Positions 1 through 13,006 of a stretch of DNA of 64,000 nucleotides are shown here, piece after piece. Numbering within the stretch: the stretch's first letter is position 1; each line of letters opens with the position of its first letter. The stretch covers positions 20,182,025 through 20,246,024 of the forward strand of contig CM075852.1 of assembly GCA_037975125.1 (NCBI GenBank). Reading direction: 5' to 3'. Under the pieces are notes generated by a model that saw only the letters and a list, made by a program, of their open reading frames with translations, did no database searches and was not told the origin of the DNA. This DNA comes from Latrodectus hesperus (Eukaryota > Arthropoda > Arachnida > Araneae > Theridiidae). The translations under genes and the position numbers were made by a program.

Positions 1-424
1 AGAAATTTTAAAAATATTTGTTTTTTAATCTTGATACTAAACAAATCATCTTGCAATATTATATTAAAATATATATTAAAATTTTAATGTTTATTTTACT
101 TCTAAAATTTAATATTGAATCTTTACATTTAAAATTAATGTTGTTCTTTTTAACATAAATTTATTTATACTAGTAATTCAAATAATTATAAAAATTTTTT
201 GTATATTACTAGTTTCTCAAATTTTTATATTGCACATGTAAATATGAATTTATAGTATTTTTGTGTCGCTTATGAAAATATCTGACATTTCTAAACTGAA
301 CAATTCTAAAAAGAAGCATATTTTGTTTTCCTATTTCTCACAATATTGATTATTTATACTTTTCATTTCCTGTTTATTTACTTTTAAGTTAAATAAAATA
401 ATTTGTACGTTTCTCTATTTTTCT

Positions 425-429
<5 letters not shown>

Positions 430-481
<52 letters not shown>
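430..481. repeat. (AT)n microsatellite
   Basis: Uninterrupted alternating A/T of 52 nt, seen directly. No associated gene. Confidence 0.97.
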
Positions 482-483
<2 letters not shown>

Positions 484-1353
484 TCTAAATTTTGAGTTGT
501 ATGAAAATTTTATATTTTTTATTTCCTTAAAAGCATATTTTAAATAAATCCAAATTTGTTAAATTGCTCTATGCATAGAAATAATTGCTCTATATTTCGT
601 TATTTACGTCAAACTAAATTATTATTTAAAGTAAAATTCATTTATTTTTGGTAAACTGTTATTCAACCTATTTCAATATACATTATTGAAAAATATAAAT
701 AAAATAAACGAAAAGCTGATTTGTACATTTCATCTCTTGAAGAATATTTTTCTGAATAAAATTTTTTGAAGAACATTAGTTTCTTTAACATTTTATAATG
801 TATCTCGTTATCTTATTTCTCATAGAAAACACATAATTTAAAGAATGCGCATAAATATTCCCAACAGAAATTTGAACTACAGTAAGACTGATTTAAAAAT
901 ATGAATCTGTCTTTCAGAAAATATATTTTTATTGCTAATATTTTGCAAGCGCACTTTCTTTTCTTGAAACATAAAACATTAATATTTACAAAGTGAAGCT
1001 TTCTCTCCCAGATAACATACGGCACTCTATAGAAAGAGATCGCTTGGAAATATTGCAATGCATAAAAAAAAATTCAGTGATTTTTTTTAAATCTACCTTG
1101 TACCGCAGTTTCTACTTATGCCTGATTTTTCTATTTTTAAAAGGAATTTCTTAAGTTGCTCATTTTGAGAATAAGTCCTATGTTTAATAAAGAATTCTCA
1201 AATAACTTTATGAATGTATTTAAATAAAAATTAATTTAAAAACTTCTTTTTTTACATTTTTGCTTTGTAATTATAAATTTCTTACTGGGGTATTTCTTAA
1301 TTAAAGGATTTCTTTTAGGAATCTTAGGTATTTGTTACTTTTATGAGAATATT

Positions 1354-1550
1354 AATTGACATTTATTCACTAAATAATTCGTTTTCATAGAGGATGAATA
1401 ATAAAAAATTGTCGCCTCTAAAAAAATAATTTGTACACTTATTGACTTTATTATACATTTTTTGACCTTATTATAATTGACATTTATTAACTAAATAATT
1501 CATTTTCATAGAGGATGAATAATAAAAAATTGTCGCCTCTAAAAAAATAA
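1354..1550. repeat. Direct duplication with a 121-bp period
   Basis: A block of about 75 bp starting with AATTGACATTTATT and running through GAGGATGAATAATAAAAAATT to a CGCCTCT and A-run occurs at about 1354-1429 and again at 1475-1550. There are only a couple of substitutions (for example TTCACTAA versus TTAACTAA). The spacer is AT-rich. This looks like a local tandem duplication; no coding content is visible. Confidence 0.9.
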
Positions 1551-2400
1551 AGAAATTTTTAAGAGCAGCAATTATTTTACATGCATTTATTTTAATAAGA
1601 TTAAATAAATGCTTTGCAGAACAAAGCATTTTTCTGTCCTGTTTCCACACAAATGTTATTTAAAAGTAATTTACACTTCTAAAAACTGCACTTAATAAAA
1701 CTTTCTCCATTTCAGCTTAATTTTCATTGTGTGCGTTAAAGATTTTATTTATTTTGATAAAAGAAGGTAAAAATAAATATGAAAGTAAAAATAACAAAAA
1801 AATCCTTTTATTATATTTGAAGAAAAGTTATTAAGTTTCGAAAGATTTATAAAATATATTGAAGGTGTGTCGTAATATTAAATTATTAATAATGAGGCAC
1901 ATATAACTTACTAATAATGCATTCTAAAATTAATTGTAAAAAAGTAAACACATTTATTTAACACTGTAAATTTTATTCATATTTCTTAATAAAATTTATT
2001 CAACTCTAAAAATTTTAAAAAATTTTGGCAAATTTATGAAATACTAAGAAGATATTTATTTTTTATGAAATATGTATATCAAATTTCTTTTTCGAAACGA
2101 ATAATGTTTGAATTGTAATGAACAAATAACGAAACTATTGTATTTATCAATGTTTGTCAGAAAGACAGTATCATAATAATATGCAAATTTCAGACTTCAA
2201 AGATTTTTTAGAAACATATTGTAAGAACTCAAGTATCTAAAATAACTGTGATTGAAATATCCTAGATCGTAGACTTTTCTAGAGGTGTAATGTCTAAATT
2301 CATGAGAGCAAACATCAAAGTTACACATCAAAATAAAAGAGTGGTTCAAGAGCGAAACTGGTTGAAAGAGATGATGGATACTGAAAAAGTATAAAAGAAA

Positions 2401-4380
2401 TAATATCAACAAAAGTGATCGCTCACGCGCGGAGAATTCAATCAGCTTTTGATTTTTAAATTTTCAATAGTTAAATTTAGGAAAAACCTTCATAGAGAGA
2501 AAATGTTTGAGATAGCTAAGTGTCTGTTATTCCTAAGCACCTTGTAACAAATGTTAATGCATAATGTCGTCTAAAACGATGCCAAAACCATAAAACTAGG
2601 TCATCTGGGAGAATCATACAGTCAAATAAATCCTATTTTACTTTCTTTTCCCCAAAAAGTCGGGTATACGTTTAGAAGATATTTGCGTAAGAATATGATC
2701 ACAGTTGTCTACTCTCAAGTGTCAAGGTGGATTTTCATTGGTATAGCAATTTTGTCGCGGTTTTGTTACTGCCAAACAATCATAAAACTTGAAAAGACGG
2801 ATATCTGGAGAGAAATAGAGACGATTAGTTTTATTTGACCACGTCTATCTTGTAGTTTGGTAAATTGTTTTGTCAGTCAGTAGTAATTTATTTATTTGCA
2901 CGATTTCTAATCAGAAGTGGACCTACTACTTAAAGTTGGATACCTATCCACTGCAAGCTGAGATAGAATTTGTATTCAAGAATTATTTTCATCCTATGAT
3001 ATAAAGATTTTTTCACTGCAGAAGATGGAATATTCCCAGGGAAATCAAAGTTACATTACATATCAAAGATGACCCTATGTTACACAGGTATTAATCTAGA
3101 GTGCATGTGTGTGTTTCCATTATTTGATAACAATAGCTACAAACATACATGTACATAATGTGCGTGTTTGTCTCCACAAAATAATGTTTTCTGAAAGAAT
3201 ATTTACCCAAAAATGAAAAAGATTTAAAAAAAACTTGATTGATCTATACCTCGTTATTTTCAGGATTTTGATGTTATTTATATTTTTTAAAAAAATGAAA
3301 TATTAATGAATATTTTTTTCTTTCAGAATAGAAAATGAGAAGAAACCTTGATGAAAAACTCCAAGTTATCATCCGCATATATGTTTCGTAGAATAAAATC
3401 TTACCTACTAATTTGTAAATTCATCATCAGTTTTATTGTTCAACATTTTCTGCAAAAAATCTAATTTCCAAATGATCTCAAGATCATTTCAATGCACGTG
3501 CTGCAATGTATCCTCCTTTGCTTCAATAAATTAACATCTTGAGCTGTAATAAATTGCTGTCAATAAAGAACGTGGCTTTTTCGTTTGTAAAACAGTGTTC
3601 ATAATTTATATCAATCCGAATTCTAATTTATGTAAAAAAATTTATTAAAGTTTAATTATAGATTATTTGAAAAACATTTGCAGGTATTTTATATGTAGTA
3701 AATTAACTGCTGTTTAAATATGAAGTGGAATAAAGTATCAACATGAACTACAAAATACATAAACTTTCTAAGGCATTACATGATCTAAATTTTCTATTAT
3801 ACAAATTAACATCTTCTCCCGATTCTATTATTTAATCAATTATAGATTAAGTAGGTTTTTAATTATTATAGATGAAGTCAAAGAGAGAAGCCATAGTTAT
3901 TATCCTTTCTATTTACTAGAATTTCAAAAGAATAATGGTCTTGAAATACCAACATTCGTTGTTTTAAAATCTTTAATTAGTAGAAGAAATTATCCATTAT
4001 TCTCTTTTATTAATATATAGTTTCTTTAGCAAATAATTTAAGATTTATGTAAACATTTAAAAAGTTGGTCATAAAGAATACTATGTATTGCAAGATGTTG
4101 TGAATCTTAAAGCTCTTATGAGAAATGCTAGGTCATTATTTATCATTACTTATAAAAACTGTTGATAAAGAGATCATTTTACATTGTGAATTGTAGCAAA
4201 ATTATTTCATCATAACTGAAGTTTAAAGACAGCTATAAGCAACTGCTAAAATTAAAAAACAATATTGTTATCTTTAAATTGTTAAAATAAAATAAATATT
4301 CTCGATTGTCTCGTAGGCAAATATTTCGGACATCTTTCAAATATTTTAGAAAATCACTGGATGATAATATTAAATGTAAT
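2401..4380. other. Intergenic, nothing recognised
   Basis: The part from about 2530 to 3080 is somewhat less AT-rich than its surroundings but has no open frame with recognisable similarity and no convincing exon borders. A short palindrome (9-bp arms, 2-bp spacer) lies at 3470-3489. Confidence 0.5.
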
Positions 4381-4435
4381 GGGAATATCCCAAAGGATTT
4401 TTAGTCCATTGCCTTAACCACTCGGCCACGACTGC
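4381..4435 (-). pseudogene. Truncated tRNA-Ser (pseudogene)
   Basis: Read on minus from 4435, the sequence matches a eukaryotic tRNA-Ser 5' half: acceptor strand GCAGTCG, then TGGCCGAGTGGTTAAGGC (D arm, A box), an anticodon stem-loop with CTAAAAA, and a variable arm resembling TTGGG...CCC. It stops before the T arm, so there is no B box (GGTTCGAATC) and no 3' acceptor strand. The anticodon position reads AAA where tRNA-Ser(AGA) would have AGA, and one anticodon-stem pair is lost. The matched family and the truncation point are clear. It cannot be a functional tRNA. It could instead be the head of a tRNA-derived SINE, but no SINE body follows. Confidence 0.85.
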
Positions 4436-6296
4436 CCTTAGTAGTACTGTGAAGCAATTATTTTACATAATTTAATTTTTATATGGAATTTATTTTTATT
4501 CTTATAAAAACAGATAATAGGAAAAAAGAGTTCTTACAAAATGTGATTTTACTCAGAAATTTTAGAATAAAACAGTATTAAAGAAATTTAGAAAAGCATT
4601 TAATTAGATAATTACGTTGTTTCGATATAGAAACTCATATTTATTAATAAGAAGCCTCAAATTATTAATATAATTTGTTATTACTTGAGAGCACTTGTTA
4701 ATTACATAATCTTTGACAGTACTTGGTACTTTTAAGCTGCAAAACTAGTAAAATGTCCTTCAAATTGATACAAAATATTCCTTTTTGATGGGTTGAAATA
4801 GATATACATTAATAAAAGTTGGCAAATAATAAATATTTAAATATGTGTAATTTTTAATCTGTTGAAAATTGTTTATGGACAGAAAAAAAACCAAGAATAC
4901 TAAAAAGGTTTTTTATTAAAATGATCTTACACCAACCGTTAAAAATAATATGATTAAAATTATTAATTATCTAGTAAAAGCAATTTTTTGTCTTCTCTTT
5001 TACCTTTTATATAAAGTAATTTTCCAAAAAAAGAGTGGAAAAAATTCCAAAAATTTTCAAAAGCCTTCTCAATAGTGATAATTTGTTTCATTACTAGAAT
5101 TCATTTTTCTTTGACAGTAAATATACATATCCACAAAAATTTATGCATTATATCTTTTTCAAATTAAATTAAATTGCTCAATAACTTCATTTATACATCT
5201 ATCATTGAGACATATTTTTCCTTTTTCAATATGAAAATCGCAATTTTTCAAAGTTAAATTCAGATAATTTAATTTCCGAGAATAACTAAATTTTTAAAAA
5301 TGATTTATGATATCCACAGAGATTAGTAAACTTGAGTTTTTCATTTAAAATTGATAAATTTAATCTCAAATAAAGTGGATATATAAAAATGGAGTTTATG
5401 GATCATTTTTATGTGACATATTATTTTTCGTATTACGTTATTTCACTTTAAGTCCACGCAATAATAAAACTTGATTAAGAAAGTAAAAATGGAAGTTTTT
5501 TAATTAGAAAAACTTAAAGTAAATTAAAAGATTTTGACATGCTTTTTTCAAAAGATAAAAATTTAAGGCATTATTTCTTAAGGTAGAATTTCTGCTTATG
5601 TTGTGTGAAAACATTCAAAATATTAATATTAATTTGTCTCAATAGATAATACTTGCTGCCTTGTAATGACAATTTTAATATTATTATTTGTGTTAATATA
5701 AATATATGTTATTGAATTTTTTTAAAAATTTCAGCTGCTTCGGAATTGCGTTTTTTTTTAATTTAAATTCCAAATGATTTTTTAATAAAGCATTGAATTC
5801 CAAATAATAAATTACTTATAAATATACTTTCCATACCTTATTACTATGCAACCAAATCATACTTTTAAATAGTATTCAAACATTTGTAAAATATAGCATG
5901 CTAGATATTTAGAGATTTGCATATTTTGCAAATATAGTTACATATTTCAGAATATAGTTAAAGTAATTCTAAAATTAAAAATTTGAACATTTAAAAAACC
6001 TTTTATTTTATTCACTGTTTTTCGGTTAAAACAATCCGTCATTCCCCTACAAATCAAAAACGAATATTTTTTCCAATAAATTTCAAAAATATGTTTTTTT
6101 TATTTTTTATTTGGGAAAACAAAAATATCTCCCTGTGCACCAAGGAATGCCACACAGGACCCGAAGGTACAACAAATGTACTACAAAACAAATCCAAATA
6201 AATCATGAGATGAAAAAAAGTAATAATAAAAGAAGGCAGAGAAAAAAGAGATATAAAAATGAAAAAGGAGTTAGATAACAGCATGAATAAATTTTA
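4436..6296. other. Intergenic / LINE 3' flank
   Basis: AT-rich sequence without recognisable genes. About 6060-6296 probably includes the 3' UTR of the LINE whose ORF2 stops at 6297, because a less AT-rich patch (6130-6180) follows the ORF2 stop on minus. The exact 3' end was not found. Confidence 0.45.
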
Positions 6297-9200
6297 TTAA
6301 AAATTCAAAATTATTTTCTTAACTAGATCCACCATAATCGGGGGCCACCTGTTATTTAAGTCTTTACAAAGCTCTTTCTTTTCTTCTGAAACAGATGGGC
6401 ATTCAAGAAGAATGTGAGAAGGGTTGTCACTCCCCTCACTGTTTTTATGTGGAAACGGTGTAGGTAGCTATTGAATTTCCCATTCCCAGTGAGGAATTGC
6501 GTAATTTTAAAGTCAGTGTAAAACCAGTAGTTCTTAATTCTGCAGGGAACTGAAGGGAAAAAAATTGTGTCCACTTATTCAATTAGGAGAGGAAACGAAA
6601 CCTGAGTTCCATTCTGTGATAATCTTCTTTTTGGTAGTGGTTTTGAAAAAAGACTTGGGTAAGCTGGTATTGAGTTTATTTGGAAGTGAAAGAGAAGATT
6701 TGGCCAGGAAATCCACTCTTTCATTTCCTTACACACCACTATGACCCTTGACATGGGAGAAAGTGAAGGAAATATTTTTGATATCACACATATTAATTGA
6801 AGTCTGGACTTCTACTATAAGTCTTTCAAAACTAGTTACATCTTGTAGAGCCTGTAGGGATGACATCGAGTCACTGCAAATTAAATTTTTAAAAGGCTTG
6901 CTTATGGCATCTTTAACAGCAAGATTAATGCAGAGTAACTCCGCTTGGAAAATAGAACTGTAATCACTAATACGGTATACCTGATGACTCTTTTCAAAAC
7001 CATTCTGAAAGCATACGTATGCAAGACCTACTTTTTCGTTAACTTTACTCCCATGTGTAAAGTAAATTAGATCATAATCTTCTTCCCTAACGCTATCAAA
7101 TGCAACAAGAGGAGCAGGAGATCTTGTAGATGGATGAGGTAGGGAAGAAAAGTCCAAATCACCATCAAGATGGTTAGAAAAAGAGTCATAACGAAAAGCC
7201 TCATTTTGATGAAGTATCACAACATCAAGAGGTGGAAGACCAGAGAGAATGAAAAAAACATCGTAACTGATTGTTCTATATCCTCTAACAATTCTCAAGA
7301 GCATCTTCTTTGTATTTTGCTGATAAGTTTTCGGTTTATTTTTTTCCTCAAACTGTCTTCCAAAATTTGCGAAGCATAAAGAATACCGGGAACAATACCT
7401 TGTTTATAAATCAATTTTAAAACTGCGAATTTAATACCGTAATTGATATTGCAAATTCTATACAATGCATTAGTAAGAATGTTAACCTTAGTTAAAATGT
7501 ATTTCAAATGCTTCTTCCAGTGAAGTTTACTATCGACAACAGCGCCCAGATATTAAATTTTATCTACAACTTCCAGAAAATTGCTACCCATAGCAAGATT
7601 GATAGTGGCATCAATGTTAGCCTTTTTGTGAATCATCATTACTTTGCACTTCGTATGATTAAATTCCAGCTTGCAATGTTGAGCCCAATCATGAATAAAA
7701 TCAAGAATATCTTGAGCTGTACTGCATAAATCGGGAAAGTTTTTGTTCTGAACAATTACGAGTAAGTCATCTGCGAAAGCAATTTTACAGCACTTAAATG
7801 CATTCAACTTTTTCAGTAAATCATTCATAATTAGGTTCCAACGAAATGGGCCAGAAACAGAACCTTGTGGACATCTTTTTTGGATGTTAACTACTTTCGA
7901 CTTATGACCAAGAGTGAGAACCGCCTTTCTGTTGTTCAAGAAACTGCGGAAGAGATTGAGAATATTTGAAGGAGTATAAGCCTCCTTCATTAAGGAAATA
8001 ATAAGGGGCCACAACGCGTTATCAAACGCTCATTTTATGGCCAATGAAAGGAGAATAGTGAATAATTTTTTCTTTTTCCCTTCCTTTACAATGTGAACAA
8101 GTCGCAGTAGTGCATCCTCAGTAGATTTCTGTGGTGTGAATCCATATTGGTCTTTACTAGTATAATTGCGATTGTTAAGATGCCATCTTAGTCTGTTTGT
8201 AAGACATTTTCCAATGCAAGGCAATAAGCTAATACATCTAATATTCTTAAGGTGTGGTCGCTTAGAGCTCAAACTCTTTGGGATTAAGACAACTTTAGCA
8301 TTTTTCCAAAGAGCAGGGAAGAGAGAAAATTTTAAGCATAAATTAAATACAACAGGAAGAACAGAAGGAGAACACTGATGAAAGTATTTAATCATTTCAC
8401 TTTAAATGGAATCCAGGCCAGGAGATTTTCAAGTGGCCAAAGTGGCACAAGATAGTGACCTGAAGTAGTTTCAATGCCAGTAATCTCGACACTTTTACTA
8501 AACTTTCTCTTCATGTCTTTATAAATCTTCTTCCATACATTTGTAGGGGTAACATCAGAAAGAAAGTCTTTGTAGGAATTTAATTTTGAGTTATTAATTA
8601 AGTTCTTATACACTACTTTAACGTGGAGGTAATTGGATTTAAAAACTTCCTTGACAATTGGGTTTTTGGCTCTTTGAAAGCGATGTCTTGAAGCATTTAA
8701 CTTTTTATGCATGCATGCTATTTCAGAAGTCCACCAAGGAACATTTCTTTTATCATAATTCTTGAAAGAAATAGCTATCCCTCCGGCAGAAATCAGGACA
8801 TTTTGAAGCTCAGAAATAAAACTTTCTAGGCAAATAGGGTCATTACAAAAAGAAAGCTGTTCCTCAAAACTACAATTATTTATAGCCTTATAACATTTAG
8901 TCTGAAAAAGAAACCAATTTGCTCTTCTACAGTCAAAAATTTGAGGCTTGTTTAGGTGTAAAGAGTTCGTAATATTATCAGCCAAGGTAATTTCAAAATA
9001 AATCAACCTTTGGTCAGAAAGCGAGTCGTAATCAGGAATAGACCAATTAATGACATCTTGCAATAAAATTTCCCCAACAACAGTCATATTAACGTAGCTA
9101 GAACCTTGAGTTGAACAGAAGGTCGGGCTGAAATCCTCATTATCTACAAAGAGTTGTTTGGTACTGAAGAAATCACATAGTTTGTCTCCTCTAGCATCTG

Positions 9201-9661
9201 AATAAGGACTAAACCAAACATTACTTTTGGTATTAGAGTTCATTCCCCTAATAAGTCGAGAAGAATTAACATTAGACATAAAAGAATCAATCTTTTGTAA
9301 ATCAGCATCTATATTTCTGCCCCAGCTCAAAATAGTAAGAAAGCAGAATAAAATCTAAATCATTTACAGTGATTTCAACGGAGATCATGTTATAATCAGA
9401 GTAATTATGATAAATAAAGGTAGAAATGTTATTCGAGCGAATGATGATCGCTGATTTTATAACATCTGATTGGGAACCAAAGAATACTTTGTAATGGCTA
9501 GGAAACCCGGGAAGATTCCCTTTATAACAGTGAGGCTCTTGAATCAATGCAACATCAACGTTATCAGTTTCCATATTGAGAATGAGTTGCTGCATAGCAT
9601 TTTTAGACTTATGTAGATTTAATTGGACAAAACGTAAAAGAGAACAATAACTATTATTCAT
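6297..9661 (-). pseudogene. LINE ORF2 (endonuclease / reverse transcriptase / RNase H), broken
   Basis: Starts at the ATG at 9661. The endonuclease begins with FVQLNLHKSKNA and LIQEPHC. A frame change occurs near 9330, then GMNSNTKS and SLSDQRLIYFEI follow, where active relatives have GMDSN and SDHR, so two catalytic positions appear lost. RT: GFTPQKSTEDAL, then SLAIK-stop-AFDNA (motif A Asp replaced by Ala, and TGA at about 8030), PQGSVSGP and an intact FADD box (about 7770). TAA at 7553-7555 and a frameshift near 7304 precede RNase H, which has FTHGSK for the usual TDGSK and then FSHVKGHSGV-stop-GNERVDFLAK. A C-terminal His/Cys motif (PSHILLECP), reached through another frameshift near 6440, ends at TAA 6297-6299. 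Confidence 0.92.
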
Positions 9662-10611
9662 AATCAATACGAGAGATTGATAATTTCTTCATGAAAATTT
9701 CACTCGGGCAGCAACAATCATAAGGTTTATGATAAATATTAACTCTTTTTGAAGGGTTTTTAGTTTTATTGTTAAATCTAGCACAATTGACACAAACTTG
9801 ATGATTTCTATTAGAACACCCTGAGCTTTTATGGTTACCTGAACAGGTAAAACAAGCAAGGTGGTTTTTACAATCAGCAGCCTTATGATTATAACCCAAA
9901 CATTTGAAACATCTATGTATAATAACAAAATCAACTTCACACACAGACCAGTCAAGCTTGAGAGATCCTAACCTTAAAATTTGTTTACGGATATTAGGTG
10001 GAACACTAATTATAATACGTCTTGAGTCCCCAAATTTCTTTAGTGTAAAACGAACTTTAGACTTTGAAATTTTTTCCTCAGATACTGAAATTTCAAAATT
10101 TTGCTCAAATTAGACTATGATAAGTTCATCATCATGTAATGAGGTAGGAACATGTTTAATAATAATGGCAGGATATTTTCGTTTAGCAAGTGCTGAAGAA
10201 AGAGAGGTGCAATTTTCAGCCAGAACATCACGAAATTTTTTCCTGTCATCATCAGACACACATTCAACCAACAGTTTATCATTTGGAAGATTTCTTACGT
10301 TTTTGATAACAATTTTATTGCTTCTTGGATTGACCTGCGTTTTTATGATGTTTTTAATATCTCCAGCTTTAAGGGTTCCTTGTTCATTTGCACAGATAAT
10401 AAGACTGCATTTTTTTCCATCGCTCGTTTGTTTTTGAAATGTTTCTGTAGATGGCGCCACTACACTCGCGTACGATTTCTTCTCATATATTTTTCACGTT
10501 TTCATAAGCTATACGTGACTGAACATTTTTAAATTTATCAAAATTTGAGTAAATAAGACAACGTAACCCACTCAAAGCATTCTTTGCATCTTCCTTCATC
10601 TGTTGATTCAT
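9654..10611 (-). pseudogene. LINE ORF1 (gag-like, zinc-knuckle RNA-binding protein), broken
   Basis: Would encode the nucleic-acid-binding ORF1 protein of a LINE, about 318 residues, which packages element RNA. The start is the ATG at 10611 (MNQQMKEDAKNALSG...). Near 10503-10505 an in-frame TGA interrupts, and near 10460 the frame shifts into the frame beginning APSTETFQ. A single TAG at 10110-10112 then splits an otherwise open frame that runs to TAA at 9654. The C-terminal part shows one CX2CX4HX4C knuckle (CFKCLGYNHKAADC), one CX2CX3HX4C knuckle (CFTCSGNHKSSGC) and a third degenerate cluster beginning CVNC. It overlaps the ORF2 start by 8 nt (ATGAATAA). Confidence 0.9.
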
Positions 10612-12989
10612 GTTTGATCTGGAATTTCAACGGTTTTTAATTGATTTTCGCAGGAAGCATAAAATTCGTCAACAACACCAATGGCGTCCATGCTGCCACC
10701 TCCTCAAAAATATGTCGGAAACACAATAGCATAAATCTGCTCGCTTGATTCACCCAGAAAACATTGCATGGATGCAGTTCAACGAAAATAGTATAGAAAT
10801 TTTCATGACAAATATTTCCATTTAATTCATTCGGAGCGTTAAAACAAAATACATAAAATAATATTTCTTTGTTTGAATTTCAAGTTATTTATGCTCTCAC
10901 AATCACACTAATTTCTAATAAATTTCATGTGAATTGGCTTGAAATCATCAACTATGCTATTTTGTAAGAACTTGTTGTGTGTGCTTTGAATTCATTTATT
11001 TCCATAAAAAAATAGAGTACTAGTGATATTATTCTATAAAAGATACTTTTTTAACATAAAACCCACTCTTGATTTAGTAGCTTTAAATTTATTCTGATTT
11101 TAAAATATTCCTATAGCTAATCATCCTATTAGAGTTCAAATAAAATTTAAAAAAAAAAATAAAAACGTTGATCAAAATTAATGAATTCAAACCAAATATC
11201 CCATAATTTTTTCTAAAATATTTTTACTAAACTATAATAAACTGTATATCCATACATTTTCCCTTAATCTTTAATTTAAAATAATCTTTATCTGAAATAT
11301 AACTATAAAATCGAACGAAGAGAAATTAATTGTGACTATTCCGCACAAAAAATGATTCCTGATAATTTAAAAAGAGCTCAATATATTTGGTTTCAATAGT
11401 TGTATAAAAGCTTTCCAAAATTTTACTTTCCTCTCATTTCTTTTCTTTTTATTCTAATTTATCCGTGACAAACCTTTAAATATGAAAATAGAGTGTTTCA
11501 TCATGAGCCCACATCGAACTTTTAAATTTAATGAATTCAAATGACCAAACGTCGAAAGGGTAACTCTTAAATATCCCTATCTGACTTATTGATTTCCAAA
11601 TGAAAAGAAAAATTTCCATATGCATTACTTTGAATATGAGCAGATTTCTGAAGCGAGAGAAGATTTCAATATTAAAGATGTTGAATATAAATTTTGTTTT
11701 TATGACGAACAACCTCTCTGCACATCAGAATTCAGCAGTCTTTTATTAATGGCTTATATTATTTATCACAGCAATCTTAAAAATCATATCTAATATTTAC
11801 AATGATTTCTTGGAACACAAAACACTGTCATGAAAATATTATTTAGAAATATTTTTTATTTGTTACAAACTCAATTTATAATTTAATTATGATTGCTTAA
11901 GTATTTCTAATTTCAATGAAAAAGGCCATTGATCGAAATGGAATTTCATAACAAAAAAAAAAATTAGTATACACAAAATTTAATGTAAATTTCTATTAAG
12001 AAAGTTTTAAGCAATAATAAACGTAAATATTCTCTCGAAATATTTTTATCGATGATCAATATTTTAGTTATTGAAGTGTATGCTGAAATATTGTTAAAAT
12101 AATTGAACATTAAAAATCAGAAAAAATAAAATAACTATGGAATAATTCAAATGTTTTAACATTGAAGAATATGTATCAAATATTTAATATCATTTTCAAG
12201 TACAGAGATCCTATGTCACACTGCAAACTCAAACGACTATAGCTATTTTATTTTCAAAAGTTTTAATTACATTGTAGCCATAAACTTCGATAAATACTAT
12301 GGACGCACACGCATAAGTATTATTTTATGCTTTAACTTAAATGCCATCAATAAAACTATTCAAGTACGCCGTGTAATTTATTAAATGAACTTACGAGAAA
12401 ATACTTAAGAAAAAAATCAGTACATTTAGAACTCTCTATTTCAACAATAACAGAAGTTAGATGATTTTCTGAAGAAACAACTCATAATTTTCGGATCTAA
12501 ATTATGACACTTTAGATACAGAGTATTTCTTGTTCAAGAGTATGAACACATTATCACGATAAAATCTACTCATTTCTTTCCGAAATGATGAACATTGAAT
12601 TTATCTTGGCATCCTCAGACATTATTTTCATGTGATAGTAAAAGATACGAAATGTAATCTTTAGAAAGAAATATACTTTAGCATTATAAGAACGAAATTC
12701 CTCTGCTAAAAAATCACTAAAATGGAATAGGATATTTAAAACTTATAACTTCTTATCGCTATTGATTTTGATAACAATCCTTATAGTTGAATAAATTTCT
12801 ATTTAAACACATATAATATAAAAAAACTTTTAATATATCTTTTTAAATAAATAAGACAAAAAATATGGTCGTATCAAAGTATGGACCTAAAGTTTTTTAG
12901 CTTAAGTGAATGACGGCAGGATGGATATTACTGATGTAATATTTATAAATTTAAAAAGTTTATCCTGTAAAATTAATTTTTCTGAAACG
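10612..12989. other. LINE 5' flank and AT-rich intergenic DNA
   Basis: About 10612-10730 is less AT-rich and probably belongs to the LINE 5' UTR. The rest has no recognisable coding sequence; the 78-residue frame at 11476-11712 (minus) shows no family features. Confidence 0.5.
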
Positions 12990-13006
12990 TCAAATTTGGG
13001 AATAAA

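Larger units (their letters stand above)
1..2400. other. AT-rich intergenic stretch, no gene recognised
   Basis: No reading frame here resembles a known protein. The short open frames (for example 813-1058 and 2197-2412 on minus) have low-complexity Phe/Leu/Tyr/Lys composition expected of chance frames in AT-rich DNA. It contains one AT microsatellite and one direct duplication, listed separately. Confidence 0.6.
6297..10611 (-). mobile_element. Degenerate non-LTR retrotransposon (I/R1/Jockey-like LINE with RNase H)
   Basis: A nearly full-length LINE on minus with two overlapping reading frames. ORF1 (10611 to 9654) ends in CCHC zinc knuckles. ORF2 (9661 to 6297) has, in order, an apurinic-type endonuclease, reverse transcriptase, RNase H and a C-terminal His/Cys motif. 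This domain order with an RNase H is known from the I, R1 and LOA groups; the precise clade needs a tree. At least seven disabling changes (in-frame stops and frameshifts) are visible, so it is dead. The 5' UTR probably extends past 10611 towards 10.73 kb and the 3' UTR below 6297; no target-site duplication was identified. Confidence 0.93.

Noticed and set aside
430..481. AT run as a replication origin or satellite
   Set aside because: It is a single simple microsatellite with no accompanying structure.
6054..6284. 76-residue minus frame after the LINE ORF2 stop
   Set aside because: It lies after the ORF2 TAA (6297) and is Phe/Leu-rich; most likely LINE 3' UTR.
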